The notes: generated by a model from the sequence alone, not told the origin. Shown: positions 16,240-24,125, counted from the first letter of the stretch. The stretch is 64,000 nucleotides of DNA from Hyphobacterium marinum (GCF_036330325.1 NZ_JAZDRO010000004.1:186001-250000), one strand, 5' to 3'. Translations and numbers: made by a program.

Positions 16240-16533
16240 GACGGGGGTGGCCCGATAAAGGCGGGGATAGCGCCCCGGCTATCCTCCGGGTGAGTTGCCA
16301 GACCCGGCTTATCCCCACCCCGGGGATAGCCGGAAATTTATTCCCCTAAATCCTGGTGGTTTTCGCGGCGAAAATCGGTCGTCTGTTCGTCGTCTTCTGG
16401 CGTCTATTCGCACTCTTCTGGCTGTGTTGCCGCTTTTGCGGGTTTTCGGGCTATTTCAGCATGAACTTATCCCCGCCCGGTGCGGCACGGTGCAGGGTGG
16501 GTGAGGAAAGCCTAGAACGATGCCGAAATCGCT
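16240..16533. other. non-coding gap with inverted repeats, left edge of accessory island
   Basis: No gene seen. CCGGCTATCC (16275-16284) and GGATAGCCGG (16324-16333) are inverted copies, and a direct copy of the GGGGATAGC core lies at about 16263-16271. A further CTTATCCCC motif occurs twice. The repeats may end transcription of rlmE. After them the sequence becomes more AT-rich towards the next gene. Confidence 0.5.
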
Positions 16534-17052
16534 CTAGAGCAGTACGTTCTGAGCTTCCGCCAAATGTGTAAGCGCGGACGCGATCAATCCGTCCATCGAT
16601 TGGTCTTGGACAATTGTAATTTGCTGACCGGAATGTGAAAAACTCTCGGCATTATTAAGCATGTAAGGCAGGTCGGCGCGGTCATTAATGAGATAGATCG
16701 AGGGGATGTTCTTTCCCAAGGCAATACCCGCCTCCACAAGGACGCTGGATGGTTTGGGGGGAAGTGGCGATAAATACAACAAAATGAACAAATCAGCGCG
16801 TTCCAAAGCGGCAATATCTTGCTCAAGCGCTTCGTCAGAAAGATCCCATTTTTTACTGTCGGCAATTTCCAGGGCCGGGCAGAAAATTTTCGCACCGGGT
16901 GCCTTGCGACGTATGGCGTCCACCAATGCAATGACTTTTTCTCTGTTTTCCGAATATTTTCGGCTATCGAAAGCGGACATTGGCGTGGCAATAAAAATCT
17001 CAAGCCCTGCGGCTCGGGATTTTGCAGTCAGATTACCTACGGCCTGTTGCAT
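16534..17052 (-). CDS. NDT/TIR-like fold protein, soluble
   Basis: 172 residues, no signal or membrane helix. The layout is that of the nucleoside 2-deoxyribosyltransferase-like fold, which is related to TIR: first strand E-I-F-I-A-T-P-M-S (about 18-26), D-x2-A-L-E-R-A-D-L-F-I-L-L-Y (about 79-93), then S-V-L-V-E-A-G-I-A-L-G-K (about 103-114), whose Glu near 107 is at the position of the NDT nucleophile. Family members split or swap N-glycosidic bonds of nucleosides or NAD-like molecules; activity here is an inference. The ATG at 17052 has a GGTGGAG site; a TTG at 17115 is possible. It lies downstream of a membrane-anchored paralogue on the same strand. The substrate is unknown. Confidence 0.6.
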   Translation of the reverse strand: MQQAVGNLTAKSRAAGLEIFIATPMSAFDSRKYSENREKVIALVDAIRRKAPGAKIFCPALEIADSKKWDLSDEALEQDIAALERADLFILLYLSPLPPKPSSVLVEAGIALGKNIPSIYLINDRADLPYMLNNAESFSHSGQQITIVQDQSMDGLIASALTHLAEAQNVLL

Positions 17053-17175
17053 TCCGCTCCACCTAGACTGACGAAGCGCAATAGATTCCGATTCTTGCGT
17101 CGCGTCACGATACAAACGAGCAATAAAAGAGGCTGATAATGCTAATCACTTGCCATCATTGAGTCGAGAGATGTT

Positions 17176-17739
17176 TCAGCGTTCCATAACGCCTTTCGCA
17201 TTGCGCTGAAATTCGGCAATGGCTGCGTCGATTGTATCGAATTTCAGTCTGCGCACATGGTTCCTCGATTGGGGGACGTGATCGAGACCATCGAGTATCC
17301 AGGGCAGGGACGTCTGATTGGATATGCCGCTTCCCGGGGTCGTAATGAAGATGCAATTCCTCTTTTTAGCTAGCGCGTAGCCGGCTTCCACCAGACTGCC
17401 TGTTGGTGTTGGGTCGATATAAATCAAAATGAAATGCTTGCTGGATCGGATCTTCTTAAACAAATCACGCGTATTCGATGCGCTTTGTTCAAAGTTATTT
17501 GGGTTGGGAAGTGATGATATCGCTGAATGGCAATCGTACCCTGCAGCTTTCAGGGCGTGAAAAATTTCCATGATTTTTGAGCGAAAAACCTCATATGTCT
17601 TGGGATCTTCCGACATTGGTGCCGACAAGAAAACACGCTTGCGCCGACGCAAGTAGCGCGCGCACCAAATTAGCCCACGAACGACAAAGGCACCGACAAT
17701 AGTGATTACCAAAGTCACAATAATTGCTTCAGCGGTCAT
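17176..17739 (-). CDS. NDT/TIR-like fold protein with N-terminal membrane anchor
   Basis: 187 residues. One hydrophobic helix (about 5-27) is followed by Y-L-R-R-R-K-R, so the main domain should face the cytoplasm. That domain parallels its neighbour: V-F-L-S-A-P-M-S (about 36-43), K-H-F-I-L-I-Y-I-D (about 101-109), T-G-S-L-V-E-A-G-Y-A-L-A-K-K (about 113-126) with Glu near 118 at the NDT nucleophile position, then I-F-I-T-T-P. The base composition is much more AT-rich than the core genes (22 G+C of 60 bases at 17401-17460 against 39 of 60 at 15841-15900 in rlmE). The ATG at 17739 has an AGGGA site; a TTG at 17802 is less likely. It is the first gene of a two-gene unit, divergent from the DUF4268 gene. 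Confidence 0.6.
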   Translation of the reverse strand: MTAEAIIVTLVITIVGAFVVRGLIWCARYLRRRKRVFLSAPMSEDPKTYEVFRSKIMEIFHALKAAGYDCHSAISSLPNPNNFEQSASNTRDLFKKIRSSKHFILIYIDPTPTGSLVEAGYALAKKRNCIFITTPGSGISNQTSLPWILDGLDHVPQSRNHVRRLKFDTIDAAIAEFQRNAKGVMER

Positions 17740-18001
17740 ACTTTCGAGTTCCCTATTACGGATGACTATGTTCGAGTTTGCATAGCCGCTTTCATTTGGC
17801 AAGCACAGGTTGTTCTGGTTCGCCTAAAAGTGATAAAAGTTTGTTCGGGTGCGTGTTTTTTGGTTCAAAACGCCATTTGGAAAAATTGTGCTACTGGCAT
17901 GCGTGTTCGTACTGGCCGTACCATTAGGTATTGAATGAAAGTGATACGCACTAGTATTTGACCAAACCTACAATTGGGCTCGACCGCGGAAAGGACATTG
18001 C
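17740..18001. promoter_or_regulatory. divergent AT-rich intergenic region of the accessory island
   Basis: About 260 bases between the minus-strand NDT-like pair and the plus-strand DUF4268 gene. It is AT-rich with runs of T and A around 17825-17890 and must hold the promoters of both units. I could not fix a convincing -35/-10 pair. An AAGGAC ribosome site precedes 18002. Confidence 0.5.
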
Positions 18002-19006
18002 ATGAGCGCCCTCAGCAGGCTCCAACGCGTCGCCTTGACAGACATCTGGACAACAGAAGCTCAGCATTTCACGCCTTGGCTGGCTCGGGAGGAAAATTTG
18101 GCCTTGTTAGGCGGAGCGCTGGAGCTGGAGCTTGAACACGAGGCGACCGAGAAAAATGTCGGGCCATTCCGCGCCGATATATTGTGCAAGGATCTAGCTG
18201 ACGGAAGCTGGGTACTGATCGAAAACCAGCTCGGTCGCACCGACCATCCGCATCTGGGCCAGTTGTTGACCTATGCCTCCGGGCTGAAAGCGGTCACGAT
18301 TATCTGGATCGCTGCCGCCTTCACCGACGAGCATCGCGCGGCGCTCGACTGGCTGAATTCAATAACTGAAGACGATTTCCGGTTCTTCGGGCTGGAAGTC
18401 GAACTTTGGCGGATCGATGACAGCGCAGCGGCCCCGAAGTTCAACATCGTTTCGAAACCCAATGAGTGGTCGAAGTCGGTTAGCAAGGGCAAACGCGAAA
18501 TTGACGCCGCCGATCTAACGGGCGTCAAGGCAACCCAGTTTGAGTACTGGACGGCTTTCGCCGAAACTGCGACGGCACGCAGTAAGATACTGCGCCCGCA
18601 AAAACCACGGCCTCAGCACTGGACGTCCATGAGTATCGGGCGGTCCGGCTTTTATGTTTCGGCGCTGGTAAACAGCCGGGACAACCTGATTGGCGTCGAG
18701 CTCGTCATGGCTGACGAAAACGCCAAGCCCCATTTCGATCTGCTTGAGCAGGAAAAAACCGAAATCGAGTCCGAACTTGGAACCCAGCTGAACTGGAAGC
18801 GTCTTTCCGACGGCAAGCATTCCAAAATTGACGTATGGAAGGCGGATGTAGATTTCCGCAAGGAGACAGATTGGCCACAGCAACATGCGTGGTTGATCGA
18901 CATGCTGGAGCGTTTCCACAAGGTGTTTTCCGACAGGATACGTTCTCTCGATGCCGAAAACTGGGAGCCACCTTCCGAACCGGATGAATTCGTCATTGAG
19001 ACCTGA
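18002..19006 (+). CDS. DUF4268 protein with PD-(D/E)XK nuclease-like domain
   Basis: 334 residues. The N-terminal half reads like a PD-(D/E)XK nuclease: Glu-rich helix (about 41-50), F-R-A-D-I-L with Asp near 59, W-V-L-I-E-N-Q-L with Glu near 74 and Gln 76, then T-D-H-P-H-L-G-Q-L-L-T-Y-A-S-G-L. The C-terminal half is the DUF4268 region, with Y-W-T-A-F-A-E and a block near S-I-G-R-S-G-F-Y-V-S-A. The family is widespread, often in variable regions, and its function is not established; DNA cleavage is an inference. Base composition is close to that of the core genes, unlike the NDT-like pair. The start has an AAGGAC site. Confidence 0.75.
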   Translation: MSALSRLQRVALTDIWTTEAQHFTPWLAREENLALLGGALELELEHEATEKNVGPFRADILCKDLADGSWVLIENQLGRTDHPHLGQLLTYASGLKAVTIIWIAAAFTDEHRAALDWLNSITEDDFRFFGLEVELWRIDDSAAAPKFNIVSKPNEWSKSVSKGKREIDAADLTGVKATQFEYWTAFAETATARSKILRPQKPRPQHWTSMSIGRSGFYVSALVNSRDNLIGVELVMADENAKPHFDLLEQEKTEIESELGTQLNWKRLSDGKHSKIDVWKADVDFRKETDWPQQHAWLIDMLERFHKVFSDRIRSLDAENWEPPSEPDEFVIET

Positions 19007-19019
19007 CACTCCGCGAACG

Positions 19020-19275
19020 ATATAAATCACGGTCCCAGCGCCCCCTGCTTTCGCAGGGGCCGGCGGCTGGGACCCAGTCTTTGGTTCGCTGGATTCCGGC
19101 TTTCGCCGGAACCGCATGGGTATATGTGACCTCCGCCCCGGACATCGTTCCGGGGCCCACCGATTGCGGCGGGTCAGGCGCCGCATTCGGGCACGTCTGT
19201 TGGGCCCGGAATAAATCCGGGACGGAGTGTTGGTTTCTTCAAAGTCCCGGCTCTGTCCCTTCGGGTCAGCCGGGA
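19020..19275. repeat. tandem hairpin-forming repeats upstream of guaB
   Basis: Several GC-rich hairpins follow each other: CCCCTGC-TTTC-GCAGGGG, TTCCGGC-TTTC-GCCGGAA, CCCCGGA...TCCGGGG, CCCGGA...TCCGGG, and a last one built on CCCGGCT...AGCCGGG. They resemble the arms of the long palindromic repeat found elsewhere in the window. No gene is seen here. Confidence 0.6.
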
Positions 19276-19287
19276 TGCCAGGCATGC

Positions 19288-19401
19288 TTCCTCTCCCCTC
19301 CAAGGGGGGAGGATTGAGGTGAGGGGGTCATGCAGGTGCGCACGCAGGCTTTGACCAACCCCTCACCCCGGCCCTCTCCCCTTTTGAAAGGGGAGAGGGA
19401 G
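19288..19401. repeat. three-stem intergenic repeat (family A), copy 1
   Basis: Layout: hairpin one CCTCTCCCC...GGGGGGAGG, then GGTGAGGGG pairing at a distance with CCCCTCACC, then hairpin three CCCTCTCCCCTT...AAGGGGAGAGGG. The loop between the middle arms differs between copies. It lies 5' of guaB. Confidence 0.8.
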
Positions 19402-19469
19402 ACTCCCCCCTTTGACAGACCTTCGATTCCGCACTAAGCCGCACCCGCAAGCAGCGAGGAGGTCTTCCG

Positions 19470-20942
19470 ATGAGGGAGATTGGCGAAGGGCTCACCTTCG
19501 ATGACGTGCTCTTGCAACCCGGAGCCTCAAGTGTTTTGCCCGCCGACGCGGAGCTGACCACGCGCGTCGCGCGCGATATTCACCTGAATATTCCGATCCT
19601 GTCCGCCGCGATGGACACGGTGACCGAGGCTCCGCTGGCCATCGCGCTGGCGCAGGCCGGCGGGCTGGGCGTCATCCACCGCAACCTGACCATCGCGCAG
19701 CAGGCCGAGGAAGTCCGGCGCGTGAAACGGTTTGAAAGCGGCATGGTGGTCAACCCGATCACCATCGCGCCGACCGCGACGCTGGCCGAGCTGAAAGACC
19801 TGATGGCCCATCACAAGGTGTCGGGCATTCCGGTTGTCGAGGGCGGCAAGGGCGGTCCGGGCAAGCTCGTTGGCATCATCACCAACCGCGATGTGCGCTT
19901 TGCCGACGACCCGAACGAGAAGGTCGCGAGCCTGATGACGCGCGACGTCGTTACCGTGCGCGAAGGGGCCGATCCGGACGAGGCGCGCCGCCTGCTGCAC
20001 AAGCACCGGATCGAGCGCTTGCTGGTCGTTGACGGGGACGGGCGCTGCGTCGGCCTGATCACAGTCAAGGACATGGACAAGGCGCGCACCCACCCGCTCG
20101 CCGCCAAGGACGCCCAGGCGCGCCTGCGCGTCGCGGCCGCGACCACGGTCGGCGACAGCGGGATGGAGCGTGCCGAGGCGCTGGTCGAGGCTGGCGTCGA
20201 TGCCGTTGTCATCGACACCGCCCATGGCCACAGCCAGGCCGTGATCGACCAGGTGGGACGGGTCAAGCGCCTGTCGAACGCGGTCCAGGTCGTCGCCGGA
20301 AACGTCGCCACCTATGACGCGACCCGCGCGCTCATCGATGCCGGGGCGGACTGTGTGAAGGTGGGGATCGGGCCGGGCTCGATCTGCACCACGCGCATCG
20401 TCGCCGGTGTCGGCGTGCCGCAACTGACGGCGGTCATGGAAGCGCGCCGCGCCGCGGACGGATCGGACGCGACGATCATCGCCGATGGCGGCGTGAAGTA
20501 TTCGGGCGATTTCGCCAAGGCGCTCGCCGCCGGGGCGGACGCGGTGATGATGGGCTCGCTGCTCGCCGGAACCGAGGAAGCGCCGGGCGAGGTGTTTCTC
20601 TACCAGGGCCGGTCCTACAAGGCATATCGCGGCATGGGCAGCGTCGCGGCGATGGCGCGCGGCTCGGCCGACCGCTATTTCCAGAAGGATGTCGGCGACC
20701 AGATGAAGCTGGTGCCTGAAGGCATTGAGGGCCAGGTGCCGTTCAAGGGGCCCGTCGGGCCGATCCTGCACCAGATGGTCGGCGGGCTTCGCGCCGCGAT
20801 GGGCTATACCGGCGCGAAGACGCTCGCCGAATTCCGCGAGAAGGCGAATTTCATCCGCATCACGGGTGCGGGCCTGCGTGAAAGCCATGCCCACGACGTG
20901 ACGATCACCCGCGAAGCGCCGAACTATCCCACGCCGACTTAA
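19470..20942 (+). CDS. guaB: IMP dehydrogenase
   Basis: 490 residues. It oxidises IMP to XMP with NAD, the committed step to GMP. The beta-barrel is split by two CBS domains (about residues 95-205; V-V-N-P-I-T-I, V-S-G-I-P-V-V-E, R-D-V-R-F, V-K-D-M-D-K). G-P-G-S-I-C-T-T-R-I-V-A-G-V-G carries the catalytic Cys, and A-D-G-G-V-K-Y-S-G-D binds the phosphate. The mobile flap is present near the C-terminus (Y-R-G-M-G-S). A strong AGGAGG site precedes the ATG. The region 5' is filled with repeats, so the promoter must lie within about 65 bases upstream or inside them. guaA follows 4.4 kb downstream. Confidence 0.97.
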   Translation: MREIGEGLTFDDVLLQPGASSVLPADAELTTRVARDIHLNIPILSAAMDTVTEAPLAIALAQAGGLGVIHRNLTIAQQAEEVRRVKRFESGMVVNPITIAPTATLAELKDLMAHHKVSGIPVVEGGKGGPGKLVGIITNRDVRFADDPNEKVASLMTRDVVTVREGADPDEARRLLHKHRIERLLVVDGDGRCVGLITVKDMDKARTHPLAAKDAQARLRVAAATTVGDSGMERAEALVEAGVDAVVIDTAHGHSQAVIDQVGRVKRLSNAVQVVAGNVATYDATRALIDAGADCVKVGIGPGSICTTRIVAGVGVPQLTAVMEARRAADGSDATIIADGGVKYSGDFAKALAAGADAVMMGSLLAGTEEAPGEVFLYQGRSYKAYRGMGSVAAMARGSADRYFQKDVGDQMKLVPEGIEGQVPFKGPVGPILHQMVGGLRAAMGYTGAKTLAEFREKANFIRITGAGLRESHAHDVTITREAPNYPTPT

Positions 20943-20956
20943 GGGGCCACTTAGTT

Positions 20957-21068
20957 TTCCTCCCCCGCCTGCGGGGGAGGTGTCCCGGCCTTGCGCCGGG
21001 ACGGTGGGGGGAGATTAATACCCCCCCCTCGGCCCCCTTTGGGCCACTCCCCCCGTGAACGGGGGGAG
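20957..21068. repeat. GC-rich hairpin repeat (family B) between guaB and the MAPEG gene
   Basis: TCCCCC-GCCTGC-GGGGGA, TCCCGGC-CTTGC-GCCGGGA, and ACTCCCCCC...GGGGGGAG form a row of stems. The first may end guaB transcription. Similar but not identical elements lie at 28078-28250 and 54815-54911. Confidence 0.6.
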
Positions 21069-21090
21069 AAACCTGAACGGAGACACGTCC

Positions 21091-21516
21091 ATGCCATACC
21101 CCGAAGGCACCTACATGCTGTTGCTGGCCATGCTGGCGCAGGCCGGGTTGATGACCGTCCTGTTGTTCGCGCTGGGGATCGGGCGGTTCTCCGCCGTCAT
21201 GGCGCGCAAGGTGCGCTTCAATCCGGACGGGTCCCAGACCTTCCCGAAAAAACTCGTCTGGCTGTCGGACTGCGTGAACAACCAGTTCCAGGTGCCGCTG
21301 CTCTTCTTCACCGCCGCCCTGCTGGCGATGCATCTCAATGCCGCGAGTGACCTCTTCGCGATATTCGCCTGGGTCTTCGTGGTCTTCCGCTATCTGCATG
21401 CGGCGATCTTCGTGACGGTCAATCACATCCTCTCGCGCTTCGCGGTGTTCGTGGTCAGCGCGCTCGCCGTGCTGGCGATGTGGGTGATGCTGGCGATGCG
21501 CATTCTGGGAGCCTGA
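21091..21516 (+). CDS. MAPEG family membrane protein
   Basis: 141 residues with four membrane helices, the size and shape of MAPEG proteins. V-R-F-N-P-D-G-S-Q in the first loop and the later N-N-Q-F-Q-V-P-L-L-F-F and F-V-V-F-R-Y-L-H-A-A-I-F segments match the bacterial branch. Eukaryotic members act on glutathione and eicosanoids; the bacterial role is mostly unknown. The ATG at 21091 has a GGAGA site. The methyltransferase gene starts only six bases after its stop, so the two are probably co-transcribed. Confidence 0.8.
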   Translation: MPYPEGTYMLLLAMLAQAGLMTVLLFALGIGRFSAVMARKVRFNPDGSQTFPKKLVWLSDCVNNQFQVPLLFFTAALLAMHLNAASDLFAIFAWVFVVFRYLHAAIFVTVNHILSRFAVFVVSALAVLAMWVMLAMRILGA

Positions 21517-21522
21517 CCCGAT

Positions 21523-22833
21523 ATGCGTGACGCCGGGCGCATCGCCGCCGCCATCGAGATCATCGACGCGATCGAAACCCGCCACCGGCCCGCACGCAAT
21601 GCGGTCAAGGAGTGGGGGCGGGACCACCGCTTTGCCGGATCGGGCGACCGCGCCTGGATTGGCGGGCTGGTGCTCGACACGCTGCGCCACAAGGCGTCGG
21701 TTGCATTCGCCATGGGCAGCGAAGCCCCACGCGCCCTGGTGCTGGGCACGGTCACGCGTGCCTGGGGCTGGACGGCGGACGACCTCGCCTCGAAATTCGC
21801 CGGTGACGAACACGCGCCAGATCCGGTTACCGAAGAAGAAGCCGCGGGATTCACCCGCGATATTTCCGGTGCCCCGGCGAACGTGCAGGGCGACTTCCCG
21901 GCCTGGGCGGAACCCTCACTCAAGCGCGTCTTCGGCAAGGACCTGATCACGGAAATGCAGGCCTTCGCGGCGCGCGCGCCGGTCGATCTGCGCTTCAATG
22001 GCCTGAAAGTGCAGGGCGACAAGGCGATCAATGCCGTTACCAGCAAGATCCCGAGCGCGCATACCGGTGCACTCTCGGCGAGCTGTATCCGCATCCCCCA
22101 GACCGATCCGACAGGCAAGAATGCGCCTGCGGAGAGCATTCCCGCCTATGGCAAGGGCTGGGTCGAGGTACAGGACGAGGGCAGCCAAATCGCCGGTCTC
22201 GCCGCGGGCGCGCAAGCCGGCGATCAGGTGCTCGACTTCTGCGCCGGGGCGGGCGGCAAGACGCTGGAACTGTCGGCGATGACCGGTAATGCCGGCCAGG
22301 TCTATGCCTGGGATGTCGACTGGCGGCGCCTGCGTGCCATCTTCCCGCGCCTGCAGCGTGCGGGCGCAAGGAATGTGCAGGTCCGTGACGGCGACGAGAC
22401 GACGCTGTCCGACCTCGAAGGCCGCATGGACGTGGTCTTTGTCGACGCGCCGTGCACCGGATCCGGGACCTGGCGGCGGCGGCCGGATGCGAAATGGCGC
22501 TTGAGTGAGAAGCAGCTGGAGCAGCGTATCGAGCAGCAGGACGAAGCGCTCGACAATGCCGCGAAATACGTCAAGCCCGGCGGGCGTCTGGTCTATGTGA
22601 CCTGCTCGGTCTTCCCGGAGGAAAATGCCGACCGGGTGGAGGGCTTCCTCGCCCGCGAGCCCGATTTCGTGCAGCGTTCCACGCTCGACGCCGTCTTGGC
22701 GTCCGGCGGCCTCGCTGACGGAGCTGAAAACGTGCTGGCGAAATGCGTTGATGAGTCCGGCGCGCTGCAACTCTCGCCGCACAGGTCCGCCACGGACGGA
22801 TTTTACATCGCCGTGCTGGAGCGGGTGGGGTGA
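21523..22833 (+). CDS. RsmB/NOP family RNA (cytosine-5-)-methyltransferase
   Basis: 436 residues. The C-terminal Rossmann domain has L-D-F-C-A-G-A-G-G-K-T-L-E-L (SAM binding), D-A-P-C-T-G-S-G-T-W-R-R-R-P-D (motif IV Cys) and Y-V-T-C-S-V-F-P-E-E-N (motif VI catalytic Cys), the two cysteines of m5C RNA methylases. The N-terminal part has helical NusB-like sequence (R-P-A-R-N-A-V-K-E-W-G-R-D-H-R-F-A-G-S-G-D-R-A-W-I). The target is likely rRNA; position m5C967 (RsmB) is the family precedent but this is not certain. Confidence 0.87.
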   Translation: MRDAGRIAAAIEIIDAIETRHRPARNAVKEWGRDHRFAGSGDRAWIGGLVLDTLRHKASVAFAMGSEAPRALVLGTVTRAWGWTADDLASKFAGDEHAPDPVTEEEAAGFTRDISGAPANVQGDFPAWAEPSLKRVFGKDLITEMQAFAARAPVDLRFNGLKVQGDKAINAVTSKIPSAHTGALSASCIRIPQTDPTGKNAPAESIPAYGKGWVEVQDEGSQIAGLAAGAQAGDQVLDFCAGAGGKTLELSAMTGNAGQVYAWDVDWRRLRAIFPRLQRAGARNVQVRDGDETTLSDLEGRMDVVFVDAPCTGSGTWRRRPDAKWRLSEKQLEQRIEQQDEALDNAAKYVKPGGRLVYVTCSVFPEENADRVEGFLAREPDFVQRSTLDAVLASGGLADGAENVLAKCVDESGALQLSPHRSATDGFYIAVLERVG

Positions 22834-22845
22834 TTATATTTTCCG

Positions 22846-22925
22846 TGAAACCCCGGCCTTGAGCCGGGGCCTCCCGGCGATGACGAGGTCCCGGATACCG
22901 CTTTCGCGGTTCCGGGATTTCAAAG
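22846..22925. repeat. pair of hairpins after the methyltransferase gene
   Basis: CCCCGGC-CTTGA-GCCGGGG and a longer stem CCCGGATACCGC...GCGGTTCCGGG. They are alike in design to the hairpins at 19020-19275. Probable transcription end for the gene upstream. Confidence 0.5.
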
Positions 22926-23002
22926 TTGGGATGCATAGGCGTATTCACCGGCCATTGCCGCCTGACATGACGGACTGGACCTTGGCCGGATAGATTGCTC
23001 CC

Positions 23003-23233
23003 ATGACCCCCCAGACCCTCCTCGTCAAAGCCATCGGCTATGCGCTCGTTGCGGCGTTCTGGGCGGTGGTGATCGGCCTGCCGCTCGCCTGGTGGCTGGG
23101 CGGACACTACGCCTCGCCCTGGCCGTGGGGCATTGGTGCTGCGTTCGGCCTTGCTGCTTCGGTCTGGAGCGACTGGCGGGCGCGGGGGAAGCGCAGACTT
23201 GATCCTCCTCTCCCCTCTGGGGGAGAGGATTGA
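23003..23233 (+). CDS. small two-helix membrane protein
   Basis: 76 residues. Two hydrophobic helices (A-I-G-Y-A-L-V-A-A-F-W-A-V-V-I-G-L-P-L-A-W-W-L and W-G-I-G-A-A-F-G-L-A-A-S-V-W), then a basic turn W-R-A-R-G-K-R-R. The final residues D-P-P-L-P-S-G-G-E-D are encoded by the first stem of repeat family A, so the repeat appears to have supplied the present stop codon. No known function. The ATG lies in a clean context without a strong ribosome site. Confidence 0.55.
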   Translation: MTPQTLLVKAIGYALVAAFWAVVIGLPLAWWLGGHYASPWPWGIGAAFGLAASVWSDWRARGKRRLDPPLPSGGED

Positions 23234-23327
23234 GGTGAGGGGGTCGGGCCGGATTGAGTTCGACCTTGCACCAACCCCTCACCCGGCGCTTCGCGCCACC
23301 CTCTCCCCTTGGAAAAAGGGGCGAGGG
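23204..23327. repeat. three-stem intergenic repeat (family A), copy 2
   Basis: It has the same three-stem layout as the copy at 19288, with an added GGCGC-TTC-GCGCC hairpin between the middle and last stems. It lies between convergent genes and overlaps the 3' end of the small membrane protein gene. Confidence 0.8.
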
Positions 23328-23342
23328 TCGTTCAGCCCACAT

Positions 23343-24125
23343 TCAAACCCGATAGCCCAGCTCGGTCAGGCGCGCGCGGACCTGCGGGGTCAGGTGGCGG
23401 TCGAGCGCCTTGCCCGCTCCGATCTGCGTCCTGACCACCGGGCCGAGAAGGAGAGGCAGGCTGTCGCGTTCCAGCGCGGTGAAATCACCCTCCGCCACCT
23501 CACCAAACACGGCCTTGTCGAAATCCAGCCCGGCAAAACGCAACAGCGCCGTTAAGGTGCGTTTCGGCGCGCGCACCAGATCTTCATAGGTCACACGCAG
23601 GCATCGGTCGCCGAGCGCCTCTTCCGCGCCAAGGCCGATGGCGGAAAGGTCGGTCCAGTATTGCAGCGCGGCGTCGGGACGGCTGACATGGGCGAAGGCG
23701 CGTCCGTCCGGCCCGGTCCAGCTGCGCCGGAGCAGGGAGGCTGCGACATCGCGCCCGTCGCGGACGACATGGACGAAACGCGCAGCCGGAAACATTTCAG
23801 CCAGGGGACCAAAGGCGAGAATGTTCAGCGACGTCTTCTCGACCAGCACGGTTTTCGGAGCCACTTTCAACTTCTCGCCGATCAGCCCGGTCAGAAGCCC
23901 GGCCATCGCATTCCGGACCTGGTTGTCCTCCAGCGTGAAATCGCGCCGGTGCAGGTCACCCAGTGATCGTGCAAAATTCTGCCATTGCATGGCGATTGAG
24001 GTGGGCAATCCGGTATCCGGCCCGCAATGGATGGCAGGGTGGCCCATGAGCAGTCGGCGTAAGAGGGTCAGTCCCGACCGCGGCACCCCCCCGAGGAAGA
24101 CGTAGCCCGACCCGTCTTCAGACAT
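23343..24125 (-). CDS. sulfotransferase family protein, second of a tandem pair
   Basis: 260 residues. V-F-L-G-G-V-P-R-S-G-L-T-L-L-R-R-L-L at the N-terminus is the 5'-phosphosulfate loop that binds PAPS (here with Leu for the usual Thr after Gly), and F-V-H-V-V-R-D-G-R-D-V-A-A-S is the 3'-phosphate motif. It would transfer sulfate from PAPS to an alcohol or amine on a small molecule, protein or glycan; the acceptor is unknown. The start at 24125 lies within the end of the upstream paralogue (8-base overlap), so the two are co-translated. The longer upstream frame is only a shadow of that gene. Confidence 0.8.
   Translation of the reverse strand: MSEDGSGYVFLGGVPRSGLTLLRRLLMGHPAIHCGPDTGLPTSIAMQWQNFARSLGDLHRRDFTLEDNQVRNAMAGLLTGLIGEKLKVAPKTVLVEKTSLNILAFGPLAEMFPAARFVHVVRDGRDVAASLLRRSWTGPDGRAFAHVSRPDAALQYWTDLSAIGLGAEEALGDRCLRVTYEDLVRAPKRTLTALLRFAGLDFDKAVFGEVAEGDFTALERDSLPLLLGPVVRTQIGAGKALDRHLTPQVRARLTELGYRV

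Noticed and set aside
16295..16571. Short plus-strand frames between rlmE and the NDT-like gene
   Set aside because: No ribosome site, no domain, and they cover inverted repeats; treated as non-coding.
18515..19303. 262-residue minus-strand frame over the DUF4268 gene
   Set aside because: It runs from the repeat region into the antisense of a gene with a clear nuclease-like motif set; no homologous features.
19527..20894. 455-residue minus-strand frame over guaB
   Set aside because: It is a shadow of IMP dehydrogenase, with low-complexity His/Arg/Asp-rich sequence.
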